Part shown: one piece after another, positions 25,956 to 35,066 of the stretch
How positions within the stretch are numbered: position 1 is the first letter of the stretch
Layout of the letters: the number at the start of each line of letters is the position of its first letter
DNA from: CAXXOK01 sp963674895
GTDB lineage: Bacteria; Bacillota; Clostridia; Christensenellales; Aristaeellaceae
Assembly (NCBI GenBank): GCA_963674895.2
Contig: CAXXCY010000002.1
Coordinates: 310,001 to 374,000, forward strand
Direction of reading: 5' to 3'
DNA length: 64,000 bases
Program-made: the position numbers and the translations under genes
Notes under the pieces: model-generated
Database searches by the model: none
Seen by the model: only the letters and a program-made list of their open reading frames with translations
Told to the model about the DNA's origin: nothing

Positions 25956-26726
25956 CTATACCATGCGTTTCTGGAACGCGAGCGCCGCCGCCGCGCCGTT
26001 GGCCGCGGCCAGACCGGCGGCAATCAGGACCGCCGGAACCATGGCGTTGGGCGCTATTGCGCCGGTGAGCAGCGCCATGCCGTCCGTCAGGTACAGCGGC
26101 AGATACGGGGCGAAACCGGGCAGCAGTCCCAGCAGATAGGCCGCCAGGATGGCGCCGCCGGTGCCCAGCAAAACGCCCGTATTTCCGGACGCCAGCGCCG
26201 AGCAAAGCACCATGGCGGAAATCACCCAGACGCCGAACAGCCAGTACAGGATCGCGGGGAAGGCCGGGTGCGCCGCGGCGCCGTTATCCCAGAAAAACGC
26301 CGTATAGCCGAAGGTGACGAAGAAGCACAGGAAATAGCAAACCGTCCAGAGCAAGCCCATCGTCAGCGCTTTCGCTGCGAGCACCTTGATTCTGGGGAGC
26401 CCTTTGGTCAGCACCTGCACCAGCGTTCCCTTCTGATATTCCGCCGTAAAGGCGGAGCTTGTGATCAGCACGAAGATCAGCAGCGCGATGGGCAGGTTTT
26501 TGTAAAACTGCGTCCACGAGGTAAGCGCGTTCACCTCGATGTTCGTGATGGTGATTCCGGTCTCGGCCAAAGAGCCGGAGAGGGTTTGAAGCATCCAGGG
26601 CGTCAGCTTCGCGATCGCGGGGTTCATGACGCCGAAGAGCGTAAAAACAATGACGAGCACCAGCAGCCGGCCGGTGCGCACCTGCTCCATCCGCTCTTTT
26701 TTCAGGAATGCGAGAAAGGGTTTCAT
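25956..26726 (-). CDS. ABC-2 type transporter permease
   Basis: This 256-residue permease has six hydrophobic segments. The extracytoplasmic loop after the first helix and the TSSAFTAEYQKGTLVQVLTK coupling region are characteristic of ABC2_membrane_5-like permeases for small exporters. It overlaps the ATPase gene by 4 nt. The transported substrate is unknown, probably a toxic peptide or lipid-like compound given the stand-alone XRE regulator. Confidence 0.88.
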   Translation of the reverse strand: MKPFLAFLKKERMEQVRTGRLLVLVIVFTLFGVMNPAIAKLTPWMLQTLSGSLAETGITITNIEVNALTSWTQFYKNLPIALLIFVLITSSAFTAEYQKGTLVQVLTKGLPRIKVLAAKALTMGLLWTVCYFLCFFVTFGYTAFFWDNGAAAHPAFPAILYWLFGVWVISAMVLCSALASGNTGVLLGTGGAILAAYLLGLLPGFAPYLPLYLTDGMALLTGAIAPNAMVPAVLIAAGLAAANGAAAALAFQKRMV

Positions 26727-27619
26727 TGCCCGGCCACCTCCATAAACAGCGATTCCAGCGTCGCTTCCCGCTTCTCCAGCCGCCGGACGGGGATGTGCAG
26801 CCCGATCAAAAGCTTCATCACGTCCTCCTCCTGATCGTCCCGCTCAAACAGCAGATGGGAGCGGGCCAGAAGCCTGGCCTCGGGGAACGCCTCGATCAGC
26901 CGCTGCGTATCCTCCGGGGTTTCCAGCTCCAGATCGAACCCTGCGTCCCGGCGGCGGCGCTTGACCTCGTCAAGCGTTCCCTGCAGTACGATGGACCCGT
27001 GATGCAGGAATGCGATCTCATCGCAGATGCGCTCGACGTCCGAAAGGATATGCGTGGAGAATACGACGGTCGTCTGCTGCGTCGCGTTCAGCAGGATGTC
27101 CAGGATGTCCTTGCGCCCGATGGGATCCAGCGCCGAGGTCGGCTCGTCGCAGATCAGCAGCTTCGGTTTGTTGAGCAGCGCCTGCGCGATTCCCAGGCGC
27201 TGCTTCATGCCCCGGGAAAAGCCGCGGATGCGCCGGTTATCCCTGGACAGGCCGACCAGTGAGAGCAGCTCGTCGGCCCGCGGCTTGATGTCCCTGGCGG
27301 GCATGCCCGAAATTTCCCCGCAAAAGCGCAGGTATTCGGCCGGAGTCATATAGGGGTAAAACTCCGGTACATCCGGCAGATAGCCGATCATGCGGCCTTT
27401 GGCCGTCTGCCCGTAGCGCACGGCCTCCCCGTTGACGAGGATCTCGCCGCCGTCCTTTTTAAGCAGGCCCAGGATCATCTTCATGGTGGTGGTTTTCCCC
27501 GCGCCGTTTTGCCCCACGAACCCGAACAGCCTGTGCTCGGATACGCTGAAGCTTACGTCTCGAAGCACCTCCAGATTGCCGAACCGCTTTTTCACGTGCC
27601 TGAGCTCCAGTACGTTCAT
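26723..27619 (-). CDS. ABC transporter ATPase of an ABC-2 exporter
   Basis: This 298-residue ATPase has Walker A GQNGAGKTTT, Q-loop YLPDVPEFYPYMTPAEYL, signature FSRGMKQRLGIAQAL (Arg for the second Gly), Walker B LLICDEPTSALD and switch STHIL. A C-terminal extension follows. It begins directly after the PLDc_N gene stop (TGA-ATG) and overlaps the permease gene, so all three are one transcript. Confidence 0.95.
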   Translation of the reverse strand: MNVLELRHVKKRFGNLEVLRDVSFSVSEHRLFGFVGQNGAGKTTTMKMILGLLKKDGGEILVNGEAVRYGQTAKGRMIGYLPDVPEFYPYMTPAEYLRFCGEISGMPARDIKPRADELLSLVGLSRDNRRIRGFSRGMKQRLGIAQALLNKPKLLICDEPTSALDPIGRKDILDILLNATQQTTVVFSTHILSDVERICDEIAFLHHGSIVLQGTLDEVKRRRRDAGFDLELETPEDTQRLIEAFPEARLLARSHLLFERDDQEEDVMKLLIGLHIPVRRLEKREATLESLFMEVAGQ

Positions 27620-27823
27620 TCAGTTGTCCTCTTTTCCCAGCAGGAAGTACAGGATGGGGCCGATAAACTGCATGCCGACGATGCTCACGACCAGCCAGAG
27701 CGCGCGGGTGCCCCGCTTATAGGTTTTGTGCGTGAGGATGTGGCGGATCGTGTACCAGAGCAGCGCCAGCTCGGCAAGAATGAGCGGAATGAGGAACGGC
27801 AGAATTTCTTTGAGATCAGGCAT
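27620..27823 (-). CDS. Small PLDc_N-domain membrane protein
   Basis: This 67-residue protein has two membrane helices and the sequence THKTYKRGTRALWLVVSIVG followed by GPILYFLLGKED, which defines the phospholipase-D-nuclease N-terminal (PLDc_N) domain. It occurs alone here, without the catalytic domain, as in many Firmicute ABC operons. An AAAGGAG site precedes the ATG. A role as an accessory membrane subunit is inferred. Confidence 0.85.
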   Translation of the reverse strand: MPDLKEILPFLIPLILAELALLWYTIRHILTHKTYKRGTRALWLVVSIVGMQFIGPILYFLLGKEDN

Positions 27824-27829
27824 AACAGG

Positions 27830-28945
27830 TCACTCCTTTGCAAGCGTTTGTCGAATGGCTTTGAATTGTTCCGCGCCGTGCAGCGGCTCGAACGCCGGGT
27901 GGTCGAAGCTTTGCAGAACGCTCCGGCGGACGAGCGCCATATCCCGGGGCGGATTGGGGCCCAGCGCAAGCCGTTCAAACCAGGGCGAAAGCCGTGTGAA
28001 GTAGCCGTCGCCGTGCAGCATGGGCTGCTCTTCGCGCATCAGGCTGCGGATGGCTCCGGCATAAGCTTCCAGCCGTTCCAGCGCCTTGTCATGCTCACCG
28101 AACGCCATGAAAACAAGCGCGGCCTGGTACTCAAACTGAGCCGTCACGTTGGGGTGCAGCCGCTCCAGGCGGTATGCCCTGATGACGCCGTCCATCCTGC
28201 TGATGGTTTCCTCGCAGCCGGCTCGATCCCCGCCGTTGACGGACAGGTATAAAACGGAGGCGCCGACGAGGGCGAGCAGGTTCAGGTAGATGGAGATCTG
28301 GGTCTGGTCGATCGCCTGCTCCGTCTTTCCGGCCAGCCGGTAGGCTTGAATCAGGGTCGCGTCGTCCTGCCTGGAAAGCCGGAGAGGGTCCTGCATCGGT
28401 TCCAGCATCGCAATCACATCGTCCGCCTTGCCAAGCTGCAGATCGATGACCGCTTTCATGGACGCCGCGTCCGCGCAGATGCTGACGGACTTGCAGTTAT
28501 TAAGGATATGCGCGCACAGCGCTTCCGCCTCCATGAGCAGAGCCTGCGCTTCGCCGGGCTCCTTGGCCATGGGGAAGTGGTTGAGGTACAAAACGCACAT
28601 CTGCAGGAGGAACGGATAACAGGCGTAGTACCGGCGGACCGCCGCGCGGACCTCCGCAAGCACGTCCGCGAAGGGGCGTGCGGCAAAGGCGGCGGCGAAA
28701 TCATGGTACAGGCGCTGAATCTGTTCCTTGCTGAGCTGCGGTTCGTACCCGAACAGCGCGTCGAGGGTTATGCCGAAGTACGTCGCCAGTTGGGGCAGCA
28801 GCAGAATATCCGGCATGCTCTGCCCGTTTTCCCATTTGGAAACGGACGCCTTGGTGACGCCGAGTATGTCCGCAAGCTCCTCCTGCGTCATTTTCTTTTC
28901 CTTGCGCAGGCTTGCGATATTTTCCGAAAGTCTGAGCCCGTTCAT
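27830..28945 (-). CDS. XRE-family regulator with a TPR-like C-terminal region
   Basis: This 371-residue protein has an N-terminal Cro/CI HTH (LRKEKKMTQEELADILGVTK then SVSKWENGQSMPDI, residues 13-46). The remaining 300 residues are helical and carry no enzyme motif, resembling tetratricopeptide-like sensor regions that bind peptides or ligands. It opens the operon with PLDc_N, ATPase and permease and so is probably their regulator. Confidence 0.88.
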   Translation of the reverse strand: MNGLRLSENIASLRKEKKMTQEELADILGVTKASVSKWENGQSMPDILLLPQLATYFGITLDALFGYEPQLSKEQIQRLYHDFAAAFAARPFADVLAEVRAAVRRYYACYPFLLQMCVLYLNHFPMAKEPGEAQALLMEAEALCAHILNNCKSVSICADAASMKAVIDLQLGKADDVIAMLEPMQDPLRLSRQDDATLIQAYRLAGKTEQAIDQTQISIYLNLLALVGASVLYLSVNGGDRAGCEETISRMDGVIRAYRLERLHPNVTAQFEYQAALVFMAFGEHDKALERLEAYAGAIRSLMREEQPMLHGDGYFTRLSPWFERLALGPNPPRDMALVRRSVLQSFDHPAFEPLHGAEQFKAIRQTLAKE

Positions 28946-29121
28946 CCGTCATCCACCTCCCGCGCCCTTATTGTATGCGGGATTTGCGGAGAATACAATG
29001 GAGACGTACGATATTATGCGAAACAAAATCAACCGTTGGGAAACATTTCTGCGAAAAATAGACGCGCAGCCATTCTCCGGCACCTGCGGGCGTCGGCCGC
29101 TGCGGCGTATATCGGGAATGG

Positions 29122-29568
29122 TTACCACCAGCTTTGCAGCTCGATGATATTGCCCTCCGGGTCCCGCGCGTAAACGGCAACCAGCGTCCGCCCGTCGGGA
29201 TACCCCTTTTTAATCCGCTTGCCCACCGCGCTTCCCCCGGCGGCGATGAGGGCGTCCAGAACGGCGTCCACATCGTCCGCCGCAAAAGCCAGGTGCGCGA
29301 GGCCGGGGCGGTTGATTGCACGGGGAAGGTCTTCGGCCGGCTCGTCGTACTGGAAAATCTCCAGCGTCGGATGGTCTTTGCCATAGCCGGGCAGCAGCAG
29401 GTGTTCGCCCGTGATGTGCGCGCCGTCAAGCCCCGTGAGCTCGTCCAGCCATTCCCCGCGCAGGTCGCGGACCTCCCCGATGCTTTCGCAGCGCAGCACG
29501 GATTTGTAAAACGCGATCAGCTTTTGGGCGTCTTTGGCGACGATATTCGTGTGGGCATAGCGGACCAT
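29122..29568 (-). CDS. VOC-family protein (glyoxalase I-like)
   Basis: This 148-residue protein begins MVRYAHTNIVAKDAQKLIAF, giving the first metal His, and ends DPEGNIIELQSWW, giving the Glu metal ligand. HLAFAADDVD in the middle supplies the second His. It is a two-module glyoxalase-fold protein of unspecified substrate. The AGAGGTG site precedes the ATG, and the DUF1697 gene lies 19 nt upstream. Confidence 0.88.
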   Translation of the reverse strand: MVRYAHTNIVAKDAQKLIAFYKSVLRCESIGEVRDLRGEWLDELTGLDGAHITGEHLLLPGYGKDHPTLEIFQYDEPAEDLPRAINRPGLAHLAFAADDVDAVLDALIAAGGSAVGKRIKKGYPDGRTLVAVYARDPEGNIIELQSWW

Positions 29569-29587
29569 GGAAACACCTCTTTTGCGT

Positions 29588-30151
29588 TTAGGGTCCGGAC
29601 GGGGTATTCAGCAATTTGAGGATATTTTGCATCGTTTTCCGGTTGCGGGCGGTGAGCGTATCGTCCAGTCTCATCAGCGACGCCGCGAGCTTTGAATCCC
29701 GGACGCCTTGTATGCAAAGCAAATACAGCTCCCGCGCTCCGGCGGCAAAGCGGTCGTCCCCCGTGGCGGATGCGCGCAGCGCCTCCGCGGCGGCGGGGTC
29801 GATTTCGTTGTTGGACAGGTAAACGTATACATGCGCGACGTCCGGATTTGCCGCTTCGGCGCGCGCGATTTCGGCATCGGTAAACGGAAGCGCCGACATG
29901 ATGGCGGCAATTTCCGCGCCGGACCGCACCGCGACCGGCGCTTGGAAGGCAAACCGCCGCGCGAAGGCCTGGGAAATGATGCCGGGGAGAGCGCGCGCGT
30001 CCCTGCCGGATTCGAAAATCACGTTCCCGCTTTGGATATAGGTTCTCACGCCGCAGAAACCGTTGTCCAGGAAAAGCTGCTTCAGGTCGGCCATTTTGAC
30101 CGTATGCTTCCCGCCGACGTTGATTCCGCGGAAAAAGGCGACGTACCGCAT
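29588..30151 (-). CDS. DUF1697 protein
   Basis: This 187-residue protein begins MRYVAFFRGINVGGKHTVKM, the hallmark opening of DUF1697, with the TYIQSGNVIFES segment following. The C-terminal TARNRKTMQNILKLLN is equally diagnostic (usual form TTRNWNTVxKL). The function of the family is unknown. I choose the ATG at 30151, which follows GGGAG, over an upstream GTG. Confidence 0.93.
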   Translation of the reverse strand: MRYVAFFRGINVGGKHTVKMADLKQLFLDNGFCGVRTYIQSGNVIFESGRDARALPGIISQAFARRFAFQAPVAVRSGAEIAAIMSALPFTDAEIARAEAANPDVAHVYVYLSNNEIDPAAAEALRASATGDDRFAAGARELYLLCIQGVRDSKLAASLMRLDDTLTARNRKTMQNILKLLNTPSGP

Positions 30152-30199
30152 TGCGCACACTCCCGTTAAGGTCTATCGGGGTTCCGCTGCCGGAAGCGG

Positions 30200-30658
30200 T
30201 CAGCGGGCCAGAAGCTTCTCCATGCACACGGATTCCAGCATGCAGCAGTATTGCCCGTAATTGGGAATGACCCGGTATCCAAGCTGTGTGTACAGGCGGA
30301 CGGCGGGCGCAAGCATGCGGCCCGTTTCCAATATCAGCCGCGCGTAGCCTTGCGAACGCGCCCGTTCCTCCAGCGCCGCCATCACGGCGCGCGCGTATCC
30401 CCGGCCCCGGTACGCGGGTTTGGTAAACACGCGTTTGATCTCCGCCGTGCCCTCGCCATAGGGCTTGAAGCCGCCGCAGGCGACCGCCTGCCCGTCCTCC
30501 AGGAGGAGGACCACATCGGCTATTGTTTCCGTCGTATTGTACTGCGCATAGTGCTCGCGCTGCGTTTCACCGCCGACCATGCCGTTCAAATACCCGTCCA
30601 GCTCCAGGCAAAGCGCCGTGAAGCGCGTATCGAGGCCATCCGTGAAGACTGTTTCCAT
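30200..30658 (-). CDS. GNAT acetyltransferase
   Basis: This 152-residue GNAT contains EIKRVFTKPAYRGRGYARAV with the Q/R-x-x-G-x-G/A acetyl-CoA loop (RGRGYA) and LETGRMLAPAVRLYTQLGYR, the typical closing strand. The ATG at 30658 is preferred to a GTG at 30670. The acceptor is unknown. Confidence 0.88.
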   Translation of the reverse strand: METVFTDGLDTRFTALCLELDGYLNGMVGGETQREHYAQYNTTETIADVVLLLEDGQAVACGGFKPYGEGTAEIKRVFTKPAYRGRGYARAVMAALEERARSQGYARLILETGRMLAPAVRLYTQLGYRVIPNYGQYCCMLESVCMEKLLAR

Positions 30659-30708
30659 CGTCCTGTCCACTCCGCTGTTTTATGTGGGTTCGGCAACCGT
30701 ATGCGCCG

Positions 30709-31266
30709 TTACAGGGTTTCGTTGAGGAGCACCATGTGCACGTGGTCCTCCCAGACCCCGTTGATTTTCAGGTATCGCGGAGAAAACCCCTCTTCCCGGA
30801 AGCCGCACTTTTCCAGAACCCTGCGCGAGGCCGGGTTGCGGGGCATGACGTTCGCTTCGATCCGGTGCAGGCGCAGCCCGTCAAACGCGAACCGCACCAC
30901 GGAGCGGATGGCCTGCGTCATATAGCCCTTGTTCCGGTGCTCCTGATCCAGCGCATACCCCAGGAAGCAGGATAAAAAGCAGCCCCGGACGATATGGCTT
31001 ACGGCGATGGAGCCGATCAGGACCTGCGGGTCCGATTTGGGAAAGATGTAGAATCGGAACGCGGTTTGGTTCTCCGCTTCCGCCTTCTCCCTGCGCAGTT
31101 GCTCCGTTTGGTAAGCGCGGGTGTAAAACGACTCCGGCCGTTTTGGCTCGAATTCCTCCAGAAAGGCTTCGTTTCTCCTGTAATACGTAAGCAAGCTTTG
31201 GGAAAACGAAAGCTGGGGCAGCCGCAGCACAATGTCCTTGGCCTCCGGCATATGCGCCGTCTTCAT
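30709..31266 (-). CDS. GNAT acetyltransferase, RimJ/RimL type
   Basis: This 185-residue GNAT is paralogous to the gene at 23761-24372, with near-identical stretches LHRIEANVMPRN and INGVWEDHVHMVLLN. The ATG at 31266 overlaps the hydrolase stop by 4 nt, so the two genes are coupled. The long N-terminal extension possible in this frame has no supporting start signal. Confidence 0.9.
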   Translation of the reverse strand: MKTAHMPEAKDIVLRLPQLSFSQSLLTYYRRNEAFLEEFEPKRPESFYTRAYQTEQLRREKAEAENQTAFRFYIFPKSDPQVLIGSIAVSHIVRGCFLSCFLGYALDQEHRNKGYMTQAIRSVVRFAFDGLRLHRIEANVMPRNPASRRVLEKCGFREEGFSPRYLKINGVWEDHVHMVLLNETL

Positions 31267-32048
31267 GTCTTTGCGCCGCCCCCGGCGCTCTCTTTCAGGA
31301 AGTCCATCGTCGCCCGCATGGCGGGTCTGAAACCGCTGAAGATAAACCCGTGGCCGGCTCCCGGGATGACGACAAGCTTTGCGTTGGGATATTCCCGTTC
31401 GGCCCGCTGCGCATAGGACAGCTTCACGATTTTGTCCGCGGAACCGTGACAAATGAACACCGGCTTTCCGTAGGCGCGGATTTCCCTGTACGGATCGAGC
31501 CGCTGCGCATCCAGCGCGTATTGGGCGCCCAGCTTGATCAACAGCATGGAGCGGAAGGTCGGCGGCACATGCTCGGGATCAAACCGGCTGCGCAGCATCC
31601 TGCCGCGGCGCGCGTCGTCCGGAATGCAAAACGCCGGGAAATATAGAACCAGACGCGCCACATCGGCCTCCCGTTTGGCCGCAAGCAGCGCGGAAACCAG
31701 GCCGCCCTGGCTGCAGCCCGCGAGGATGATTTCGGATGCGTCCACGAAAGGAAACGACCGGACCGTATCCAGGACCGCCGAAAGGTCCTCCGTTTCGGTC
31801 AGAATGCTCATATCCGTGGATCGTCCGTCGCTCTTGCTCCGCCCCGAGCCGCAGAAATCGAAATACACGGTCGCATAGCCGGCCTTCGCAAAACGGCGGG
31901 CGTATCGCCACGTATCGCGCGTGTTGCTGGCAAACCCATGGCTGACGATCACGGCGGGCAGCCTGCCGCTCCCCTCGGGCTTGAGCAGAAAGCCGCGTAT
32001 GGCGAGTGAACCCCGTTTGCAGGTGAACGGCTGTTTGGTATATCGCAT
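31263..32048 (-). CDS. Alpha/beta hydrolase (esterase-like)
   Basis: This 261-residue cytosolic hydrolase has the oxyanion motif SHGFASNTRDTW, the nucleophile elbow LAGCSQGGLVSA (Ser near residue 117), an Asp in GSADKIV and the catalytic His in GAGHGFIF. It fits the Xaa-Pro/serine aminopeptidase S33-like or cinnamoyl-esterase-like group. An AAAGGAA site precedes the ATG at 32048. The substrate is unknown. It is coupled to the downstream GNAT gene. Confidence 0.88.
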   Translation of the reverse strand: MRYTKQPFTCKRGSLAIRGFLLKPEGSGRLPAVIVSHGFASNTRDTWRYARRFAKAGYATVYFDFCGSGRSKSDGRSTDMSILTETEDLSAVLDTVRSFPFVDASEIILAGCSQGGLVSALLAAKREADVARLVLYFPAFCIPDDARRGRMLRSRFDPEHVPPTFRSMLLIKLGAQYALDAQRLDPYREIRAYGKPVFICHGSADKIVKLSYAQRAEREYPNAKLVVIPGAGHGFIFSGFRPAMRATMDFLKESAGGGAKT

Positions 32049-32138
32049 GCAATCATTCCTTTGCGTACGGATCAAGGACCTGGCGGTGTATACCATTCCC
32101 CGCCGGGCCGGCAATTCCTGCTGCCGGGCGTTCCCATC

Positions 32139-32519
32139 CTATGCCGCAGTAATAAGCTTCGCGAGATAAAAGCCGGCGAATACGAAGATCAGGCTCAGGC
32201 CGACGTTCAGCGCGATGTTCCCCGCGGCAAACAGATACCGGCCGGTTTCCAGATAGGCGACCGTTTCCAGGCTGAACGTGGAAAACGTACTCAGGCCGCC
32301 CAGAAGCCCCGTGGTCAGGAACAGTTTCCTAGTGGGAGAAAGCGACGGAATCTGCCGTTCGATCCCGATGATAAAGCCGATCAGCAGCGCGGCGATGACG
32401 TTGGATAAAAGCGTGCTCAGCGGAAAAGAATACGCAAACCGATCCAAAATTCTCGTAATCAGATAACGCCCGCACGAGCCCAATAGTCCCCCGATCCCCA
32501 CGGCCAAAACACTGATCAT
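32139..32519 (-). CDS. crcB: Fluoride exporter CrcB/Fluc
   Basis: This 126-residue four-helix membrane protein exports fluoride as a dual-topology dimer. GGLLGSCGRYLITR and TGLLGGLSTFSTFSLE are the conserved Fluc motifs; the latter holds the Phe-box and the central Na+ site. The length is normal for a single-gene, homodimeric Fluc. I start at the ATG at 32519 (MISVLAVGIGG) because the upstream in-frame bases belong to the riboswitch leader. The fluoride riboswitch directly upstream confirms the function. Confidence 0.95.
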   Translation of the reverse strand: MISVLAVGIGGLLGSCGRYLITRILDRFAYSFPLSTLLSNVIAALLIGFIIGIERQIPSLSPTRKLFLTTGLLGGLSTFSTFSLETVAYLETGRYLFAAGNIALNVGLSLIFVFAGFYLAKLITAA

Positions 32520-32565
32520 AAACGTTCGCTCCCCATGATAATCAAAAGGCCGGCGCCTCTGCTCC

Positions 32566-32632
32566 AACAGAAGTCGTCAGCCGAATACGCGGTTCAACCC
32601 CATCGGGTTCGGGAGAACTTCATTTCCGGAAA
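32566..32632 (-). promoter_or_regulatory. Fluoride riboswitch (crcB motif)
   Basis: On the minus strand the leader holds the conserved blocks in order: GGAAATGAAGTTCTCC, then AACCGC, then CTGACGACTTCTG, matching the crcB consensus (ATG-x-x-GTTC-x-CC, AACCGC, TGATGAC-x-CCTA) with a short intervening hairpin. A further stem-loop and a T-rich stretch follow before the crcB start, acting as the likely expression platform. It should turn crcB on when fluoride is high. Confidence 0.87.
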
Positions 32633-32735
32633 CGATCGTAGCATCTGACGGGAAAAAAGTCAAGAGAACACAGGCGGCCGTTGGCCGCCTGCCGCAAACC
32701 CGGTGATAAACGGCTCATGCCGTGCGCCGGATACG

Positions 32736-33380
32736 CTAATCTTGCGCGTACTCCGTCCAGACGATGCCGTCCTTTTTCCAAAGCTCCTCGTTAAGCGCCG
32801 TGAATTCGCTTTCGGATACTTCCGTATCGCCGATGAAATATACGATGCTTTCATCCAAATCGTCGTACTGCCAGCATACGTCGACGGTTTCCATCTGTTC
32901 GGCGCTGAAGTCTACCTTATACCAGCCGAAGTTTTCAGCGCCGTTGGAACCGTGGATCTCGCCTCCGGCGGTCACATACTCCATGGCGCGGGTGAAGAAG
33001 GGATAGCCGTATACCTGCCCGTCTTCGTAGCGCAGCAGTTCGTAACCGAAGTCGTCCGACAGCCGCAGCAGGATTTCCGGACTGCCGTCCATATCCAGGT
33101 CGGTCACGGAGTACGCCTCAAAGCGGAGCGGGGGATCAAACGCAAACCCGTACCACTGGGTGATCTCAGCCGGCATGACCGCTTCTTCATAGATCTCGTC
33201 GTAGCTGTTGCACTGGATGTAGCTTTGGCTGCCAAGCAGGACGTTTTGGTACGCCATCTGCATCTCCTCAAAAGACGCGGGCGTCTCCTGCCCGGCTGCG
33301 GCGCCTGTCCCGAGGCATACGAGGAGAAGTGCGGCCAGGATACAGGAAGCTGTAACGGAACGCTTGTTCACATGCTTCAT
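32736..33380 (-). CDS. Secreted protein of unknown function
   Basis: This 214-residue protein begins with a clear signal peptide (KRSVTASCILAALLLVCLG then TGAAAG, cleavage near residue 30). The mature part is acidic. The phrase YSVTDLDMDGSPEILLRLSD resembles the calcium-binding-like Asp repeat seen in FG-GAP/VCBS-type extracellular proteins. I recognise no enzyme motif. An AGGAAAGG site precedes the ATG. Confidence 0.7.
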   Translation of the reverse strand: MKHVNKRSVTASCILAALLLVCLGTGAAAGQETPASFEEMQMAYQNVLLGSQSYIQCNSYDEIYEEAVMPAEITQWYGFAFDPPLRFEAYSVTDLDMDGSPEILLRLSDDFGYELLRYEDGQVYGYPFFTRAMEYVTAGGEIHGSNGAENFGWYKVDFSAEQMETVDVCWQYDDLDESIVYFIGDTEVSESEFTALNEELWKKDGIVWTEYAQD

Positions 33381-33557
33381 CGCCTTTCCTTTGGTTTGTC
33401 CGGTTTTGTGCGGCCGGCTGACTGCGCCGGCGTGGTTCAGGCATGCTGTTTGTCATTCTGTTATAATCTTCAGCAGGAGCGCGTGCCGCTTCACGAGTAC
33501 AGAAATCATACCAGAACGCCGTACCGCTGTCAATCCAACGGCCGGCCCGGCTCCGTA

Positions 33558-33586
33558 TTGAAAAATACCGTCCGTTGCTGTATAAT
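33558..33586 (+). promoter_or_regulatory. Near-consensus sigma-70 promoter
   Basis: TTGAAA at 33558-33563 and TATAAT at 33581-33586 are 17 nt apart. It lies 82 nt before the ATG of the downstream secreted protein, giving a short leader. Confidence 0.8.
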
Positions 33587-33668
33587 GTCCCAAACGAATG
33601 CAATCAAAACACGCGTCGCGTAACTGAACAAGTCCTATCATTCCGACCTTGTGAACGGAGGAAACAGT

Positions 33669-34460
33669 ATGAAACTCAAGGCGCTGTGTATGGTGATGCT
33701 CATTGTATCCGCAGCGGGTTTTTCCTCGCTTGCCCTTGCGGAGACGGCGGAGACCATCGACCTGACCGTGTACTCCCCGCCGCTTCCGATGGACGAAAGC
33801 TGGGAGCTTGGGGATATGGAGGGCGAACCGGATGAAACCCTTCCGGAAGGCTATGTCGTAGCCGACCTGTGGCAGGGGAACATGCTGTATTTCGGCCTCT
33901 GCCGGCCCGATGGGAACGGCGGGAATGAAATCCTGTTCCTCATCGACGCCAACCATGACGACGCCGATAATCTGAACTATCTATCCGGCAGCTATGCGTT
34001 AAGCGGTGAGAAGTACCTGTACTTCATGATGATCGACGGGGAAACCTCCCACGGTCTTCTGTACTGCTATGATATGGCCGCGGGCAGCCTCCGCCAGGTT
34101 TTGCACGGGCCATGCAGCAACAACGCCGTCATGCTGGACGGCGGGGCCGCGGGCCAGTGCCTGCTTTTGAACGGCGATTCCATCCGTATCCTCGACCTGA
34201 AAACGGCGGAGGTTGTGCAAAGCGTATCCATCGCGGATCTGGGCGGCCTGCCGCAGATCGAAGGCAGCTTCTTTACCGGCGCCCTGCAACCAGGCGAACG
34301 CAAATACACCTATCTGGAAAAGGACGACGAGGGCCTGATCCTTTTGAACACGATCGTCGTGCAGTGGCACCCCGTGTCCGACATCCGCAAATGCCAGAAC
34401 GTCTACGACTTGCAGCGCAAGCGGATCGTGGACACGGTGGAGACGGAAGGGGAATTTTAA
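33669..34460 (+). CDS. Secreted protein of unknown function
   Basis: This 263-residue protein starts at 33669, just after GGAGGAAACAGT. A signal peptide (KLKALCMVMLIVSAAGFSSL then ALA, cleavage near residue 24) is followed by an acidic domain with alternating beta-like segments and regularly placed Gly/Asp. The pattern suggests a beta-propeller- or WD-like arrangement, for example the DGGAAGQCLLLNGDSIRIL and LKTAEVVQSVSIADL stretches. I know no family for it. The consensus-like promoter suggests it is expressed well. Confidence 0.7.
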   Translation: MKLKALCMVMLIVSAAGFSSLALAETAETIDLTVYSPPLPMDESWELGDMEGEPDETLPEGYVVADLWQGNMLYFGLCRPDGNGGNEILFLIDANHDDADNLNYLSGSYALSGEKYLYFMMIDGETSHGLLYCYDMAAGSLRQVLHGPCSNNAVMLDGGAAGQCLLLNGDSIRILDLKTAEVVQSVSIADLGGLPQIEGSFFTGALQPGERKYTYLEKDDEGLILLNTIVVQWHPVSDIRKCQNVYDLQRKRIVDTVETEGEF

Positions 34461-34499
34461 CCGGGGACCCGGACGGAAAGGGAGCGGCGGCCGCGCACG

Positions 34500-34940
34500 C
34501 TAAAACTCTCTTTTCAGGTAGACCATATCGACCAGCGGGATTCCGTCTTCAACCATCGGGTGATCGTAATGGTCCGTAAAGAAATTCTTGATGCGGTGTG
34601 ATTCCACAAAGCCGCATTTTTGGTAAAAACGAAGCGCTGCCGGCACGTCGCCCGTTCCCACGAGCATGGTTTTGCCGTCGGGATATCGGGTGAACAGATA
34701 GTCGATCAGCGCTTTTCCGTATCCCCGGCGCTGCGCGTCCGGATATACCGCGATATTCTTGATCTCGTATACGCCGTCCGATTCCCGGGTGACCACGCAT
34801 TCGGCCTTGACGCCGCCGTCGAGCAAAACGAACATCTCGCCGCGCTCCAGGTACCGGTCGATCATATCCTCCTGTTCGTCCGCCAGCAGGAGCAAATCGA
34901 TATATCTTTTTTTATGTTCCGTCACATTGAGTATCCGCAT
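34500..34940 (-). CDS. GNAT acetyltransferase
   Basis: This 146-residue GNAT has NIAVYPDAQRRGYGKALIDY, the acetyl-CoA loop (R-R-G-Y-G), and CGFVESHRIKNFFTDHYDHP, like the small GNATs of Firmicutes. The start at 34940 follows GGAGAGGAAG. It converges with the gene at 33669. The acceptor is unknown. Confidence 0.86.
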   Translation of the reverse strand: MRILNVTEHKKRYIDLLLLADEQEDMIDRYLERGEMFVLLDGGVKAECVVTRESDGVYEIKNIAVYPDAQRRGYGKALIDYLFTRYPDGKTMLVGTGDVPAALRFYQKCGFVESHRIKNFFTDHYDHPMVEDGIPLVDMVYLKREF

Positions 34941-35066
34941 AGGCTTCCTCTCCTGTTCCAGCTTCCATAATACAATAAAGGGGGAATGCCGGGAAGGGTT
35001 TTTCGTGTCAATCGCGAAACGGGCAGACAGGAAGAAATTGGATGCGCTTCCTGAAGGAGGTTCCTC

